Shown here: one piece after another, positions 46,110-55,602 of the stretch
Position numbering within the stretch: position 1 is the stretch's first letter
Layout of the letters: each line of letters starts with the position of its first letter
Source of the DNA: Nocardioides caldifontis
Lineage (GTDB): Bacteria > Actinomycetota > Actinomycetes > Propionibacteriales > Nocardioidaceae
Direction of reading: 5' to 3'
DNA: 64,000 nt
NCBI RefSeq assembly: GCF_008087345.1
Contig: NZ_VHIB01000001.1
Coordinates: forward strand, 682,001 to 746,000
Notes under the pieces: generated by a model
The model's database searches: none
What the model saw: only the letters and a program-made list of their open reading frames with translations
Told to the model about the DNA's origin: nothing
Made by a program: the position numbers and the translations under genes

Positions 46110-47290
46110 GGCGTGAGGACGACCTTGAGGCACTCGTCCTGCTTCTTCTGGAAGACCGAGTACATCTCCGGCGCCTGGTCGAGCCCGACCCGGTGGGTGG
46201 CCAGGCTCTCGAGGCCGAGCACGTCGTCAGGACGGTTGGCGATCTCGAACAGCTCGTCGGTCCACCGCTTGACGTGGCACTGGCCCATCCGCAGCGTCAG
46301 CCCCTTGTCGAACAGCGACATCATCGGCATCGGGTCCGCCATCCCGCCGTACACCCCGCTGATCGAGACCGTGCCGCCGCGGCGCGCACAGTCGAACGAC
46401 GAGTACAGCGCGGCGAGCCGGTCGATGCCGACGTTCTCGATCGCCGGCCGGGCCAGCGCCTTCGGCAGGTGGCTGGCGAGCCCGATGAGCTTCTCCGCGA
46501 TCGGGTTGCCGTGCGCCTCCATGCCGACCGCCTCGAGGACGCCGTCGGCGCCACGGCCGCCGGTCAGGTCGCGGACCGCGTCGCCGACCTCCTTGACCTC
46601 GCGGGCGTCGACGACCTCGGCGCCTGCCTCCCGGGCCTTGGCGAGCCGCTCGGGCACCAGGTCGATGCCGATCACCTTGTCGATGCCCAGGTGCTTCGCC
46701 GACCGTACGGCGAGCTGGCCGACGGGTCCGAGCCCGACCACGACGAGCGAGTCCCCCTCGCCCACGTCGGCGAACTTAACCCCCTGCCACGCCGTCGGCA
46801 GGATGTCGGAGAGGTAGAGCCACCGCTCGTCCGGGTGGTCGGTGGGCAGCTTCACCGGGCCGAAGTCCGCGTGCGGGACGCGGACCTTCTCGGCCTGGCC
46901 GCCCGGTACCGCGCCGTACAGGCTGGTGTAGCCGAAGAGGCTGGCGCCCTTGCCCTGGTCGGTGTTCTGCGTGGTCTCGCACTGCGCGAAGTAGCCTTTC
47001 GAACACATCCAGCAGTGGCCGCAGGAGATGTTGAACGGCACCACGACCCGGTCGCCGGGCTGCAGGTTCGTGACGCCGCTGCCGACCTCCTCGACGATGC
47101 CCATGAACTCGTGGCCGAGCACGTCGCCGGGGGTCAGGTAGGGCGCGAGCACCTTGTAGAGGTGCAGGTCGGAGCCGCAGATCGCGGTCGACGTCACGCG
47201 CACGACCGCGTCGGTGGGCTCCTCGATCCGGGGGTCGGGGACCTCCTCGATCCGGACGTCCTCGATCCCCTGCCAGGTCAGTGCGCGCAT
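46106..47290 (-). CDS. Zinc-dependent alcohol dehydrogenase (formaldehyde-dehydrogenase-like)
   Basis: A 394-residue medium-chain dehydrogenase. Catalytic zinc ligands are Cys in TAICGSDLHLY and His-Glu in GHEFMG; the structural zinc lobe is SCGHCWMCSKGYFAQC. The NAD site is VVVGLGPVGQLAV. It resembles glutathione-independent formaldehyde dehydrogenases and related stress dehydrogenases. GAGGGAGCC precedes ATG 47290. It is the first gene of the operon with P450 and phosphoketolase, so it could oxidise an alcohol or aldehyde formed by the P450. Confidence 0.92.
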   Translation of the reverse strand: MRALTWQGIEDVRIEEVPDPRIEEPTDAVVRVTSTAICGSDLHLYKVLAPYLTPGDVLGHEFMGIVEEVGSGVTNLQPGDRVVVPFNISCGHCWMCSKGYFAQCETTQNTDQGKGASLFGYTSLYGAVPGGQAEKVRVPHADFGPVKLPTDHPDERWLYLSDILPTAWQGVKFADVGEGDSLVVVGLGPVGQLAVRSAKHLGIDKVIGIDLVPERLAKAREAGAEVVDAREVKEVGDAVRDLTGGRGADGVLEAVGMEAHGNPIAEKLIGLASHLPKALARPAIENVGIDRLAALYSSFDCARRGGTVSISGVYGGMADPMPMMSLFDKGLTLRMGQCHVKRWTDELFEIANRPDDVLGLESLATHRVGLDQAPEMYSVFQKKQDECLKVVLTP

Positions 47291-47395
47291 GGCTCCCTCT
47301 CGTCGTCGTCTCGCTGCTGTCGGACTACCCGCCCCCGTGGGTGCGAAACGACGCGACGGGGTTTGCGCGCTCGGCGTGACGGCTACGTCACCACC

Positions 47396-47554
47396 ATGAG
47401 CACTCCGGAGCAGCCGCGCACCCACCCGCAGGACCCCGCCGAGGGCGCCGACACCGACGACGACCGCACCGGCCAGTCGCGCGAGGACCAGCCGCAGGTC
47501 CACCCACAGGACCCGGCCGAGGGTCAGGACGACCCCGGCGCCGTCGAGGAGTGA
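47396..47554 (+). CDS. Small repetitive acidic protein
   Basis: A 52-residue protein containing two HPQDPAEG repeats separated by an Asp-rich, Gln-rich stretch. It is disordered and very acidic and lacks membrane segments. It lies between the divergent ADH and catalase genes. No clear ribosome site is visible, but a GTTT-N15-GGCTAC element resembling a SigB promoter lies just upstream. Probably a small stress protein; unknown function. Confidence 0.55.
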   Translation: MSTPEQPRTHPQDPAEGADTDDDRTGQSREDQPQVHPQDPAEGQDDPGAVEE

Positions 47555-47567
47555 GCCCGTCCGGGCG

Positions 47568-47591
47568 GTTGACGAGCAACGCCACGGGTAG
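47568..47591 (+). promoter_or_regulatory. SigB-like promoter of the catalase gene
   Basis: GTTG (47568-47571), 14 bp and GGGTAG (47586-47591) match the GTTT-N14-16-GGGTA pattern of actinobacterial SigB-type stress promoters. Transcription would start about 35 bp before the catalase ATG, leaving room for GGGAGAACC as ribosome site. Confidence 0.5.
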
Positions 47592-47631
47592 GGCTTGAAC
47601 GTTTCCAGATCATCGATTCCTTGGGAGAACC

Positions 47632-49827
47632 ATGAGCAAGCCCGGCGACGGCCTCATCCCCGGCGTACCCGCACCCGAGCCGCCCTCCCTGGAGGAGCCG
47701 ACGCAGCCGCGTGGCCCGCTCCCGCCGAAGCCCGACCAGGGGCAGCCGAAGCCGTCCAGCCCGACGGGCGCGGACGTCGGCGCGCCGCCGACGGCCGCCG
47801 CCCAGCAGGGTGAGCACCTCACCACCGCGACCGGCGTCCGGGTCCGCAACACCGACCACTCGCTCAAGGCGGGCCGGCGTGGCCCGACGCTGCTGCAGGA
47901 CCACCACCTGCGCGAGAAGATCATGCACTTCGACCACGAGCGGATCCCCGAGCGCGTGGTCCACGCCCGCGGCGCCGGCGCGCACGGCGTCTTCGAGGCC
48001 TACGGCTCCGCGGAGAACGTCTGCAAGGCCGCAGTGTTCAAGAAGGGCGAGAAGACCCCTGTCTTCGTGCGGTTCTCCACCGTGCTCGGGTCGCGGGGCT
48101 CCGCCGACACCGTCCGCGACACCCGCGGGTTCGCGACGAAGTTCTACACCCGTGAGGGCAACTGGGACCTGGTCGCCAACAACATCCCGGTCTTCTTCAT
48201 CCAGGACGGCATCAAGTTCCCCGACATCATCCACGCCGGGAAGCCGCACCCCGACCGGGAGATCCCGCAGGCGCAGAGCGCGCACGACACCTTCTACGAC
48301 TTCGTGTCGCTGCACACCGAGGCGACCCACCACGTCATGTGGAACAACTCCGACCGGGGGATCCCGCGCTCCTACCGGATGATGGAGGGGTTCGGCGTCC
48401 ACACCTTCCGGATGGTCAACGACAAGGACGAGACGGTCCTCGTGAAGTTCCACTGGAAGCCGAAGCTGGGCACCCACGCGCTGGTGTGGGAGGAGGCGCA
48501 GCTCGCCGCCGGTGTCGACCCGGACTTCCACCGCCGTGACCTGTACGACTCGATCGAGGCCGGCGCCTACCCGCAGTGGGAGCTCGGCATCCAGGTCATG
48601 CCCGACACCGAGGACGAGATGTTCGCCGGGATCGACCTGCTCGACTCGACGAAGATCGTCCCCGAGGAGCTCGCGGAGGTGCAGCCGGTCGGGCTGCTGA
48701 CCCTCAACCGGAACCCCACGAACTTCTTCGCCGAGGTGGAGCAGATCGCCTTCCACACCGGCCACCTGGTGCCCGGCATCGACGCCACCAACGACCCGCT
48801 GCTGCAGGCCCGGAACTTCTCCTACCTCGACACGCAGCTCACCCGGCTGGCGGGGCCGAACTTCAACCAGATCCCGATCAACCGGCCGCACGCCGGGGTC
48901 AACGACATGTTCCGCGACGGCTTCCACCAGCACGCCGTGCACGGTGGCGTGGCGCCGTACCAGCCGAACTCGCTGGACGGCGGGAACCCCTTCCCGACCG
49001 AGGAGCGCTCGTTCGTCGACATCCCCGTGAAGGTCGCCGAGGGGCCGAAGGTGCGCGACAAGCACGTGAGCTTCGACGACCACTTCAGCCAGCCGCGGCT
49101 GTTCTGGAAGAGCATGACGCCGATCGAGAAGACGCACATCATCGAGGCGTTCACCTTCGAGCTCGGCAAGTGCTACGAGCAGGCGATCAAGGAGCGCGAG
49201 CTGCTGGTGCTGGCGCAGGTCGACCCCGAGCTCTGCGCGGGCGTCGCCGCCGGGCTGGGGCTCCCGTGCCCGCCGTCGCCGGAGCTGCCGGACGTCGAGC
49301 CGAGCGAGGCGCTCTCGATGGTCACCACCGAGGCCAAGCCGGACGGGCGGATCATCGGCATCGTGGTCGACGTCGACGACCCGTCGACGCTGAAGGGGCT
49401 CGACAAGGTCCGGGCGACGATCCTCGGCGCCGGCGGCGTCCCGTACGTCGTCGCGAAGCACGGCGGCGAGCTGCCCCACGGCCTGATGGCCCAGCGGACC
49501 TTCGCCACCGTCCGGTCGATCGAGCTCGACGCCGTCCTCGTCGCCGGTGCGCCGCAGCCTCCGGCCTCGACCGGTGGTGGTCCGGACGCGAACCCGATCC
49601 CGACGGCGCTCGACGGCCGGGTGGCCGTGCTGCTCCAGGAGGCGTTCCGCCACGGCAAGGCGATCGGCTGCTGGGGTGACGGGGCGACCGCCCTCGAGGC
49701 CGCCGGCATCGCGACCTCGGCGCCGGGCATCGCCAAGGGCAGCGGGCCGGCCGCCACGCTGACCGAGGTGATGACGCTGATGAAGAGCCACCGGGTCTGG
49801 GAGCGGTTCGTCCCCGCCTCCTCCTGA
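47632..49827 (+). CDS. katE: Large-subunit catalase (KatE/HPII type)
   Basis: A 731-residue clade II catalase. A disordered N-terminal extension rich in Pro precedes the core. The distal His lies in RIPERVVHARGAGAHG and the Asn in WDLVANNIPVFFIQD. The proximal Tyr ligand is in ARNFSYLDTQLTRLAGPNF. The C-terminal 150 residues form the class I glutamine-amidotransferase-like domain of HPII. It destroys H2O2 in the cytoplasm. The SigB-like promoter and divergent placement next to H2O2-using P450 fit a stress role. Confidence 0.94.
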   Translation: MSKPGDGLIPGVPAPEPPSLEEPTQPRGPLPPKPDQGQPKPSSPTGADVGAPPTAAAQQGEHLTTATGVRVRNTDHSLKAGRRGPTLLQDHHLREKIMHFDHERIPERVVHARGAGAHGVFEAYGSAENVCKAAVFKKGEKTPVFVRFSTVLGSRGSADTVRDTRGFATKFYTREGNWDLVANNIPVFFIQDGIKFPDIIHAGKPHPDREIPQAQSAHDTFYDFVSLHTEATHHVMWNNSDRGIPRSYRMMEGFGVHTFRMVNDKDETVLVKFHWKPKLGTHALVWEEAQLAAGVDPDFHRRDLYDSIEAGAYPQWELGIQVMPDTEDEMFAGIDLLDSTKIVPEELAEVQPVGLLTLNRNPTNFFAEVEQIAFHTGHLVPGIDATNDPLLQARNFSYLDTQLTRLAGPNFNQIPINRPHAGVNDMFRDGFHQHAVHGGVAPYQPNSLDGGNPFPTEERSFVDIPVKVAEGPKVRDKHVSFDDHFSQPRLFWKSMTPIEKTHIIEAFTFELGKCYEQAIKERELLVLAQVDPELCAGVAAGLGLPCPPSPELPDVEPSEALSMVTTEAKPDGRIIGIVVDVDDPSTLKGLDKVRATILGAGGVPYVVAKHGGELPHGLMAQRTFATVRSIELDAVLVAGAPQPPASTGGGPDANPIPTALDGRVAVLLQEAFRHGKAIGCWGDGATALEAAGIATSAPGIAKGSGPAATLTEVMTLMKSHRVWERFVPASS

Positions 49828-49839
49828 CCCACCCGCCGA

Positions 49840-49913
49840 GGGGGGGGGGGGGGGGGGGGCCCCCCCCCCCCCCCGCCCCCCCACCCCCCCCCGCCCCCCC
49901 CCCCCCCCCCCCC
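49840..49913. repeat. Homopolymeric G20/C-rich tract
   Basis: Twenty G residues (49840-49859) are followed at once by a C run of 15, then C runs of 7, 9 and 20 separated by single G, A and G. The G run and the following C run could form a perfect GC hairpin. It lies just after the catalase stop. It may be a terminator-like or recombinogenic structure, or a sequencing/assembly artefact. Confidence 0.8.
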
Positions 49914-49929
49914 TCGACGCTCTCCGGCC

Positions 49930-49961
49930 GTGAAGATGCGACGACTCGGCCGCAGAGGGCG
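49930..49961 (+). repeat. Single copy of the 32-bp GAAGATGCGACG repeat
   Basis: GTGAAGATGCGACGACTCGG begins at 49930 and matches the core of the array at 26695-26854 with one or two differences. It follows the poly-G/C tract and lies before the TetR promoter. Confidence 0.75.
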
Positions 49962-50015
49962 CGTCGTGCGGATCACACCGGCTCGCCTTGGGCCGGTTTG
50001 GTGCACCGTGCAACC

Positions 50016-50615
50016 ATGCACTCTATGGCCGAAAGTGCAACGGAGCGGGCGTCGCGTGGTGCCTCGACGGCGCGCACGATCACGCTCGCGGCGCAGCGGC
50101 TGGCCGACGAGCGCGGCTACGACGGGTTCACCATGGACGAGCTCGCCGAGGCCGCGGGGGTGTCTCGCCGTACCCTCTTCAACCACGTCGCCGGCAAGCT
50201 CGACGCCGTCCTCGGCCCTCCGCTCGAGCTCCCGGCCAGCGCGCTCGAGGAGTTCCGCGCCGGTGGTCCGCACGGCGACCTGGTCGCCGACCTGACGGCG
50301 CTCGCCGACGCGATCCTCGACTCCCACGAGCTCGAGCGCGAAGAGCTCGCGCGGGCCCGCCGGCTGCTCAACGACAACCCGAAGCTGCTCGCCGCGACCC
50401 ACCAGCGGTTCCACGCGCTGAGCGAGCGGCTCGTCGCCGAGGTCGCGCACCGCGAGGGTGCGTCGTACGGCGACCACCGCGCCCGCGTCGCGATCGGGCT
50501 GCTCGCCTGCCTCTTCGACGTCTCGCTGACCGCCTTCGTCCAGGACGGCGGCCGCCGCGACCTGGCCCACCACTTCGACCAGAGCATCCGGTTCGCCCGC
50601 GAGCTCTTCGCCTGA
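50016..50615 (+). CDS. TetR-family regulator of the MMPL exporter
   Basis: A 199-residue regulator. The HTH (LADERGYDGFTMDELAEAAGVSRRTLFNHVAGK) is at about residues 28-62. The frame also allows starts at TTG 49998 and ATG 50025. Two TGCA dyads (TGCACCGTGCA at 50002-50012 and TGCA-N4-TGCA nearby) surround the start and could be its operator. The next gene is an MMPL exporter 23 bp away, so this is a local repressor of an efflux system. The inducer is unknown. Confidence 0.86.
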   Translation: MHSMAESATERASRGASTARTITLAAQRLADERGYDGFTMDELAEAAGVSRRTLFNHVAGKLDAVLGPPLELPASALEEFRAGGPHGDLVADLTALADAILDSHELEREELARARRLLNDNPKLLAATHQRFHALSERLVAEVAHREGASYGDHRARVAIGLLACLFDVSLTAFVQDGGRRDLAHHFDQSIRFARELFA

Positions 50616-50638
50616 CCCTTCACCTGTAGGAGAACCTC

Positions 50639-52948
50639 GTGGCCACCTTGCTCTACCGGCTCGGCAAGACCGCCTACCGGCGCTGGCCGGTCTTCGTCGC
50701 CGGCTGGATCGTCGTGCTGGTCGGCATCGGCGCCTTCGCCGGCGCCTTCTCCAAGCCCATGACGGACAGCTTCACGATCCCGGGGATCCCCTCGGAGGAG
50801 GCCGCCGACCTCCAGGCCGAGCTGTTCCCGAGCAGCAAGGACGCCTTCGACCAGGCGACCGTCAACGTCGTCGTCGCGGCGCCCGAGGGCAAGACCCTGA
50901 GCGACCCGGGTGTGGCGAAGAAGGTCGAGGCACTGGTCGAGGAGCTCCGCGGGCTCCCGCAGGCCCCGGCCCCCGAGTCGATCGTCGACCCGGTCACCGC
51001 CGCGGCCGGCCAGGAGCAGGCGCTCCTCGACGCCGCCGAGAAGAACGGCACCGACCCCGAGGTCGCGAAGGAGAACGCCGCCGCGCTCACCCCGCTCTCC
51101 GAGGACGGCCGCGTCGGGCTGATCACCTTCGAGTACGACGTCGACACCGTCCTCGACGTCGAGCCCGAGACGCGCGAGGCGCTCGAGGAGGTCCTCGAGG
51201 ACGCCCGTGACGGCGGGCTGGTCGCCGAGGCCAACGGCGCCGGCACCTCCGACACCGAGCTCCCCGGTGGCGCCTCGGAGCTCGTCGGCATCGCGTTCGC
51301 GCTCGTGGTCCTGCTGCTCACCTTCGGCTCGCTGGTCGCCGCCGGGCTCCCGATCCTCACCGCGATGGTCGGGGTCGGCATCGGCATCACCGGCATCACC
51401 GCGGCCACCGCCTTCGGCGACATCGGCTCCACCACGCCGACGCTCGCCACGATGATCGGCCTCGCCGTCGGCATCGACTACGCGTTGTTCATCCTGGCCC
51501 GCTACCGCAGCGAGCTCGAGCACACCGACGACCGCGAGGAGGCGGTCGGCATCTCCGTCGGTACGGCGGGCTCGGCCGTCGTCTTCGCCGGGCTGACGGT
51601 GATCATCGCTCTCGTCGCCCTGTGGGTCGTCCGGATCCCGTTCCTCACCAGCATGGGTGTCGCCGCCGGCGCGACCGTGGCCGTCGCCGTGCTCGTGGCG
51701 CTGACCCTGCTCCCCGCGATCCTCGGGATGTTGAAGTCGAAGGCGTTCGGAGGCCGGGTGCGCCGCTACACGCCGGAGCGCGACGCCCGGGGCCACGTGC
51801 TCAACAACGGCGTCCGGTGGGCCCGTACCGTCGGCAAGGCCCCGGTCCTCGCCGTCGTCGCGGTCGTCATCGCGCTCGGCGCGATCGCCATCCCGCTCAA
51901 GGACCTCCACCTCGCGTTCCCGACCGACTCCACCGCTTCCCCGGAGACCACGCAGCGCAAGGCGTCCGACCTGATCACCGACGCGTTCGGCCCGGGGCGG
52001 GAGAGCCCGATGCTGGTCGTCGTCGACGCCCGCGAGGCCGGGAGCCCCGAGGAGCAGGGCCAGGCGTTCGGTGCGGTGACCCAGTGGGTCGCCGAGCAGG
52101 ACGACGTGCTCAACGCGCAGGTCGTCGCGGTCAACGAGGAGGGCAGCGGCGCCCAGGTGCTGGTCACCCCGCAGAGCGGCCCGGAGGACACCGCCACCCA
52201 GGAGCTGCTCGAGTCGCTCCGGGACGGCGAGGAGCAGATCGAGGCCGACACCGGCACGGACGTCGGCGTCACCGGCCTCACCGCCATCACGACCGACGTC
52301 TCGGACCGGCTCGCCGACGCGCTCCCGGTCTACCTCGCGGTGGTCATCGGGCTGGCCTTCATCCTGCTGATGCTGGTCTTCCGCTCGGTGCTGATCCCGC
52401 TCACCGCCACGCTCGGGTTCCTGCTGTCGGTGCTGGCCACCCTCGGCGCCACGGTCGCGGTGTTCCAGAAGGGCGCGTTCGGCTGGTTCGAGGGGCAGCC
52501 CATCGTCAGCTTCATGCCGATCTTCCTCATCGGCGTGGTCTTCGGGCTGGCGATGGACTACCAGGTCTTCCTGGTGACGCGGATCCGCGAGGCGCACATC
52601 CACGGGGCCTCGTTCCGCGAGGCGGTCGTCGACGGGTTCCGCAACAGCGCCCGGGTGGTCACCGCCGCGGCTCTGATCATGACCTCGGTGTTCGCCGCGT
52701 TCATGCTCATCGACGAGCCGATCATCAAGTCGATGGGGTTCGCCCTCGCCGTCGCGGTGCTCTTCGACGCCTTCGTGGTCCGGATGGTGCTGATCCCGGC
52801 GCTGCTCTACCTGATGCACGAGAAGGCGTGGTGGCTGCCGCGCTGGCTCGACCGGCTCCTCCCCGAGGTCGACGTCGAGGGCGAGAAGCTCGACCGGCCG
52901 CACCTCGAGGGCCACTACCGCACCGACGAGCCCCAGCTCGTCTCGTGA
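50639..52948 (+). CDS. MMPL/RND-family exporter
   Basis: A 769-residue RND-type transporter. One helix precedes a ~150-residue extracytoplasmic loop (residues 40-195); six helices then follow, a second loop (about residues 430-560) and five helices. Family motifs are IGLAVGIDYALFIL and FGLAMDYQVFLVTRIREAH. It probably uses the proton gradient to move lipids, siderophores or drugs across the membrane. GTG 50639 follows TAGGAGAACC. Co-transcribed with the upstream TetR gene. Confidence 0.91.
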   Translation: MATLLYRLGKTAYRRWPVFVAGWIVVLVGIGAFAGAFSKPMTDSFTIPGIPSEEAADLQAELFPSSKDAFDQATVNVVVAAPEGKTLSDPGVAKKVEALVEELRGLPQAPAPESIVDPVTAAAGQEQALLDAAEKNGTDPEVAKENAAALTPLSEDGRVGLITFEYDVDTVLDVEPETREALEEVLEDARDGGLVAEANGAGTSDTELPGGASELVGIAFALVVLLLTFGSLVAAGLPILTAMVGVGIGITGITAATAFGDIGSTTPTLATMIGLAVGIDYALFILARYRSELEHTDDREEAVGISVGTAGSAVVFAGLTVIIALVALWVVRIPFLTSMGVAAGATVAVAVLVALTLLPAILGMLKSKAFGGRVRRYTPERDARGHVLNNGVRWARTVGKAPVLAVVAVVIALGAIAIPLKDLHLAFPTDSTASPETTQRKASDLITDAFGPGRESPMLVVVDAREAGSPEEQGQAFGAVTQWVAEQDDVLNAQVVAVNEEGSGAQVLVTPQSGPEDTATQELLESLRDGEEQIEADTGTDVGVTGLTAITTDVSDRLADALPVYLAVVIGLAFILLMLVFRSVLIPLTATLGFLLSVLATLGATVAVFQKGAFGWFEGQPIVSFMPIFLIGVVFGLAMDYQVFLVTRIREAHIHGASFREAVVDGFRNSARVVTAAALIMTSVFAAFMLIDEPIIKSMGFALAVAVLFDAFVVRMVLIPALLYLMHEKAWWLPRWLDRLLPEVDVEGEKLDRPHLEGHYRTDEPQLVS

Positions 52949-52960
52949 AGAATGGCGCGC

Positions 52961-53818
52961 ATGACTGACCGCCCCGCACCTGTCGACCTCACCGCCCCCG
53001 TCACCTGGCGCCAGGTGGGTGAGTACGACGACATCCGCTACGAGACCACCGAGGACGGGATCGCCAAGATCACGATCTGCCGCCCCGAGGTGCACAACGC
53101 CTTCCGGCCGCAGACCCTGATCGAGGTCTCCCACGCCCTCGACCTGGCGCGGGAGGACGAGGCGGTCGGCGCGATCATCCTCACCGGTGAGGGCGACAAG
53201 GCGTTCTGCTCGGGCGGCGACCAGCGGGTCCGCGGCGACAGCGGCTACAAGACCCACGAGGGCGCGACGGGCCGGTTCCACGTGACCGACCTCCACGTCC
53301 AGATGCGGCGCTGCCCGAAGCCGATCGTGGCGATGGTGGCCGGCTGGGCGATCGGCGGCGGCCACGTGCTCCACCTGGTCTGCGACCTGACGATCGCGGC
53401 CGACAACGCCCGCTTCGGCCAGGTCGGTCCCAAGGTCGGCTCCTTCGACGGCGGCTTCGGCGCGAGCATCCTCAGCGACCTGGTCGGCCCGAAGAAGGCC
53501 AAGGAGATCTGGTTCCTCTGCCGGCAGTACGACGCCCAGCAGGCGCTCGACATGGGGCTGGTCAACACCGTCGTCCCGCTCGCCGACCTCGAGCGCGAGA
53601 CGGTCCAGTGGTGCCGCGAGATGCTCCAGCTGTCGCCGTTCGCGCTGCGGCTGCTCAAGGCCAGCTTCCACGCCCACGAGGACGGGTACGCCGGGATCCA
53701 GCAGCTCGCCCACGACGCGAACCTGCTCTTCTACGGCTCGGAGGAGGCCCAGGAGGGGCGCGAGGCGTTCAAGGGGAAGCGGCGCCCCGAGTTCGAGCGG
53801 TTCCCCCGCCGCGCCTGA
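52961..53818 (+). CDS. menB: 1,4-dihydroxy-2-naphthoyl-CoA synthase
   Basis: A 285-residue crotonase-fold enzyme with MenB features: [14 protein letters not shown] near residue 85, [28 protein letters not shown] around residue 165 and the C-terminal [20 protein letters not shown]. It closes the second ring of the naphthoquinone in menaquinone synthesis. I chose ATG 52961 because a GAAGA site lies ten bases upstream; ATG 52952 is in frame but too close to that site. No other men gene is adjacent, so this copy is separated from the main cluster or is monocistronic. Confidence 0.92.
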   Translation: MTDRPAPVDLTAPVTWRQVGEYDDIRYETTEDGIAKITICRPEVHNAFRPQTLIEVSHALDLAREDEAVGAIILTGEGDKAFCSGGDQRVRGDSGYKTHEGATGRFHVTDLHVQMRRCPKPIVAMVAGWAIGGGHVLHLVCDLTIAADNARFGQVGPKVGSFDGGFGASILSDLVGPKKAKEIWFLCRQYDAQQALDMGLVNTVVPLADLERETVQWCREMLQLSPFALRLLKASFHAHEDGYAGIQQLAHDANLLFYGSEEAQEGREAFKGKRRPEFERFPRRA

Positions 53819-53930
53819 TCCAGCCGTGCCGCGGGGTCGTCCCCGCCCGCGCGTGACATTGCGCCGATTTTCCCGAACTACCCACGCGGACGGGACCAAG
53901 GGCCCAGAATCGGACGCGGAGAGGAGTCAC

Positions 53931-55598
53931 GTGTCCAGCACTGCGCCGATGACCAGCCGTCACGCCGACGAGCGTGCGGTCTGGCACACCCGCGCCCGGA
54001 CCACGGCGCGTTGCCTCGCTGCCGCCGTCCTGGTGGTCGCGGTGGTCAACGCGCTCGGCTGGCTCCTGGAGCTCCACTGGATCATCGGGGCGGGCCCCGG
54101 GGCCGCGACGACGAAGATCAACGGCGCCCTGGCGCTCGGGTTCGTCGCGGTCGCCGTCCTCGCGCCGCGCCGCGTCGCCAAGCAGCTCCTGCTCGCGGGC
54201 GCGCTGGTGATCGGCGTCGTGACGCTGTCGCAGTACGCGTTCTCGGTCGACCTCGGGATCGACGAGCTCCTCGTCGACGACTGGGCCAGCGACGTGCGCC
54301 ACCCCGGCCGCTCCTCGGAGAGCGCCGCGCTGTCGTTCATCGGGCTCGCCCTCGGCGGGCTGCTCGTGGTGGCCGATCGCCGCCGGTCGGCCCAGTGGGC
54401 GCTCGCCGTACCTCTCGTCCTCGGGATCTCCGCGCTCGTCAGCTACACCTACGGGCTCGACACGCTCACCAGCATCGGCACCTACTCCCAGATGTCGGCG
54501 GTCAACGCGCTGCTGATCGTGGCCTGCGCGCTCGCGCTCTGGCTGAAGGTCCCCTCCGGCGTCCTGCAGTGGCTCGCCTTCGGCCGTGACCCCGGTGCCC
54601 GGTTGCAGCGCTCGCTGGTGCCCGTCGCGGTCCTGCTGATCCCGTTCGCCGGGTGGGTGACCACCAAGCTGCAGCGCAACGGCACCTGGGACGCGGCGGC
54701 CGGGATGGCGGTCCTGGTGACCTTCGTCGGGGTCGTGGTGCTGGCGGTGGGGTACCGCGTCGGCAAGGCCGCCTACCGCATCGACCGCGAGCGCGACACC
54801 CTCCTCGAGGAGCTGCACCGCGTCAACAGCGTCCTCGAGGACTCGGTCCGGGCGCGGTCCCACCAGCTCAACCTGCAGCGCACCAAGCTGGCGCTGTTCG
54901 AGGAGCGCGACCGGATCGCCCGCGACCTCCACGACCGCGTCATCCAGCGGATCTTCGCCGCCGGGCTGCAGATGGCCGGGCTCAGCCGGACCGCCCGCAA
55001 GGAGGCCGCGGCCTCGGGCCGGACCGACTCCAAGCTCCCCGAGAACCTCGACACCGTGGCCCTCGAGCTCGACCTCGCGATCCGCGAGCTGCGCAACTCG
55101 ATCTTCGAGCTGACCAGCGTCGGCGACCACGACAACATCGAGCAGGTGGTCCGCGACATCGCGGCCCGCGCCTCCCGGATCCTCGGCTCCATGCCCGCGG
55201 TGCAGGTGACCGGCCAGGTGGCCGGCGTCCCTGCCGAGCTGGTGGCGCAGTTCGCCTCGGTGATCCAGGAGGGGCTCTCCAACGTGGCCCGCCACGCCCG
55301 GGCGTCGTCGGTGACGGTGTCCTTCCACGGCGGCGACGACCACTACGAGGTCCGCATCGCCGACGACGGCGTCGGTCTCCCCGACCCGCTCCCGCGGAGC
55401 AGCGGCATCACCAACCTCACCGACCGGGCGCGCCAGTTCGGCGGCACCGCGACGTGGTCCGCGAACGAGGGCGGCGGGACGCTGGTCACGTGGCGCATCC
55501 CGAGGGCCGACGCCCAGCCGAGCCGGCTCGACGAGGCCGTCGACGAGGCCGTGCCCGACGAGTCCTACGACCCGGCGCGCGACCAGGCGGTCGCCTGA
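53931..55598 (+). CDS. Membrane sensor histidine kinase (HisKA_3 type)
   Basis: A 555-residue kinase. The N-terminal 300 residues contain about eight transmembrane helices. A coiled linker then leads to the HisKA_3 dimerisation domain ERDRIARDLHDRVIQRIFAAGLQM (phosphoacceptor His near residue 335). HATPase_c has the N-box VIQEGLSNVARHA and G-box IADDGVGLP. It belongs to the NarL-type kinase class, which pairs with LuxR-type response regulators, but none is adjacent. The start GTG 53931 follows GAGAGGAGTCAC; ATG 53949 is possible. Confidence 0.88.
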   Translation: MSSTAPMTSRHADERAVWHTRARTTARCLAAAVLVVAVVNALGWLLELHWIIGAGPGAATTKINGALALGFVAVAVLAPRRVAKQLLLAGALVIGVVTLSQYAFSVDLGIDELLVDDWASDVRHPGRSSESAALSFIGLALGGLLVVADRRRSAQWALAVPLVLGISALVSYTYGLDTLTSIGTYSQMSAVNALLIVACALALWLKVPSGVLQWLAFGRDPGARLQRSLVPVAVLLIPFAGWVTTKLQRNGTWDAAAGMAVLVTFVGVVVLAVGYRVGKAAYRIDRERDTLLEELHRVNSVLEDSVRARSHQLNLQRTKLALFEERDRIARDLHDRVIQRIFAAGLQMAGLSRTARKEAAASGRTDSKLPENLDTVALELDLAIRELRNSIFELTSVGDHDNIEQVVRDIAARASRILGSMPAVQVTGQVAGVPAELVAQFASVIQEGLSNVARHARASSVTVSFHGGDDHYEVRIADDGVGLPDPLPRSSGITNLTDRARQFGGTATWSANEGGGTLVTWRIPRADAQPSRLDEAVDEAVPDESYDPARDQAVA

Positions 55599-55602
55599 CC
55601 CG

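Noticed and set aside
50117-53899. A 1,260-residue minus-strand frame across MMPL, menB and TetR.
   Set aside because: Composition is Asp/Gly/Arg/His-rich shadow sequence; all three plus-strand genes have convincing family motifs.
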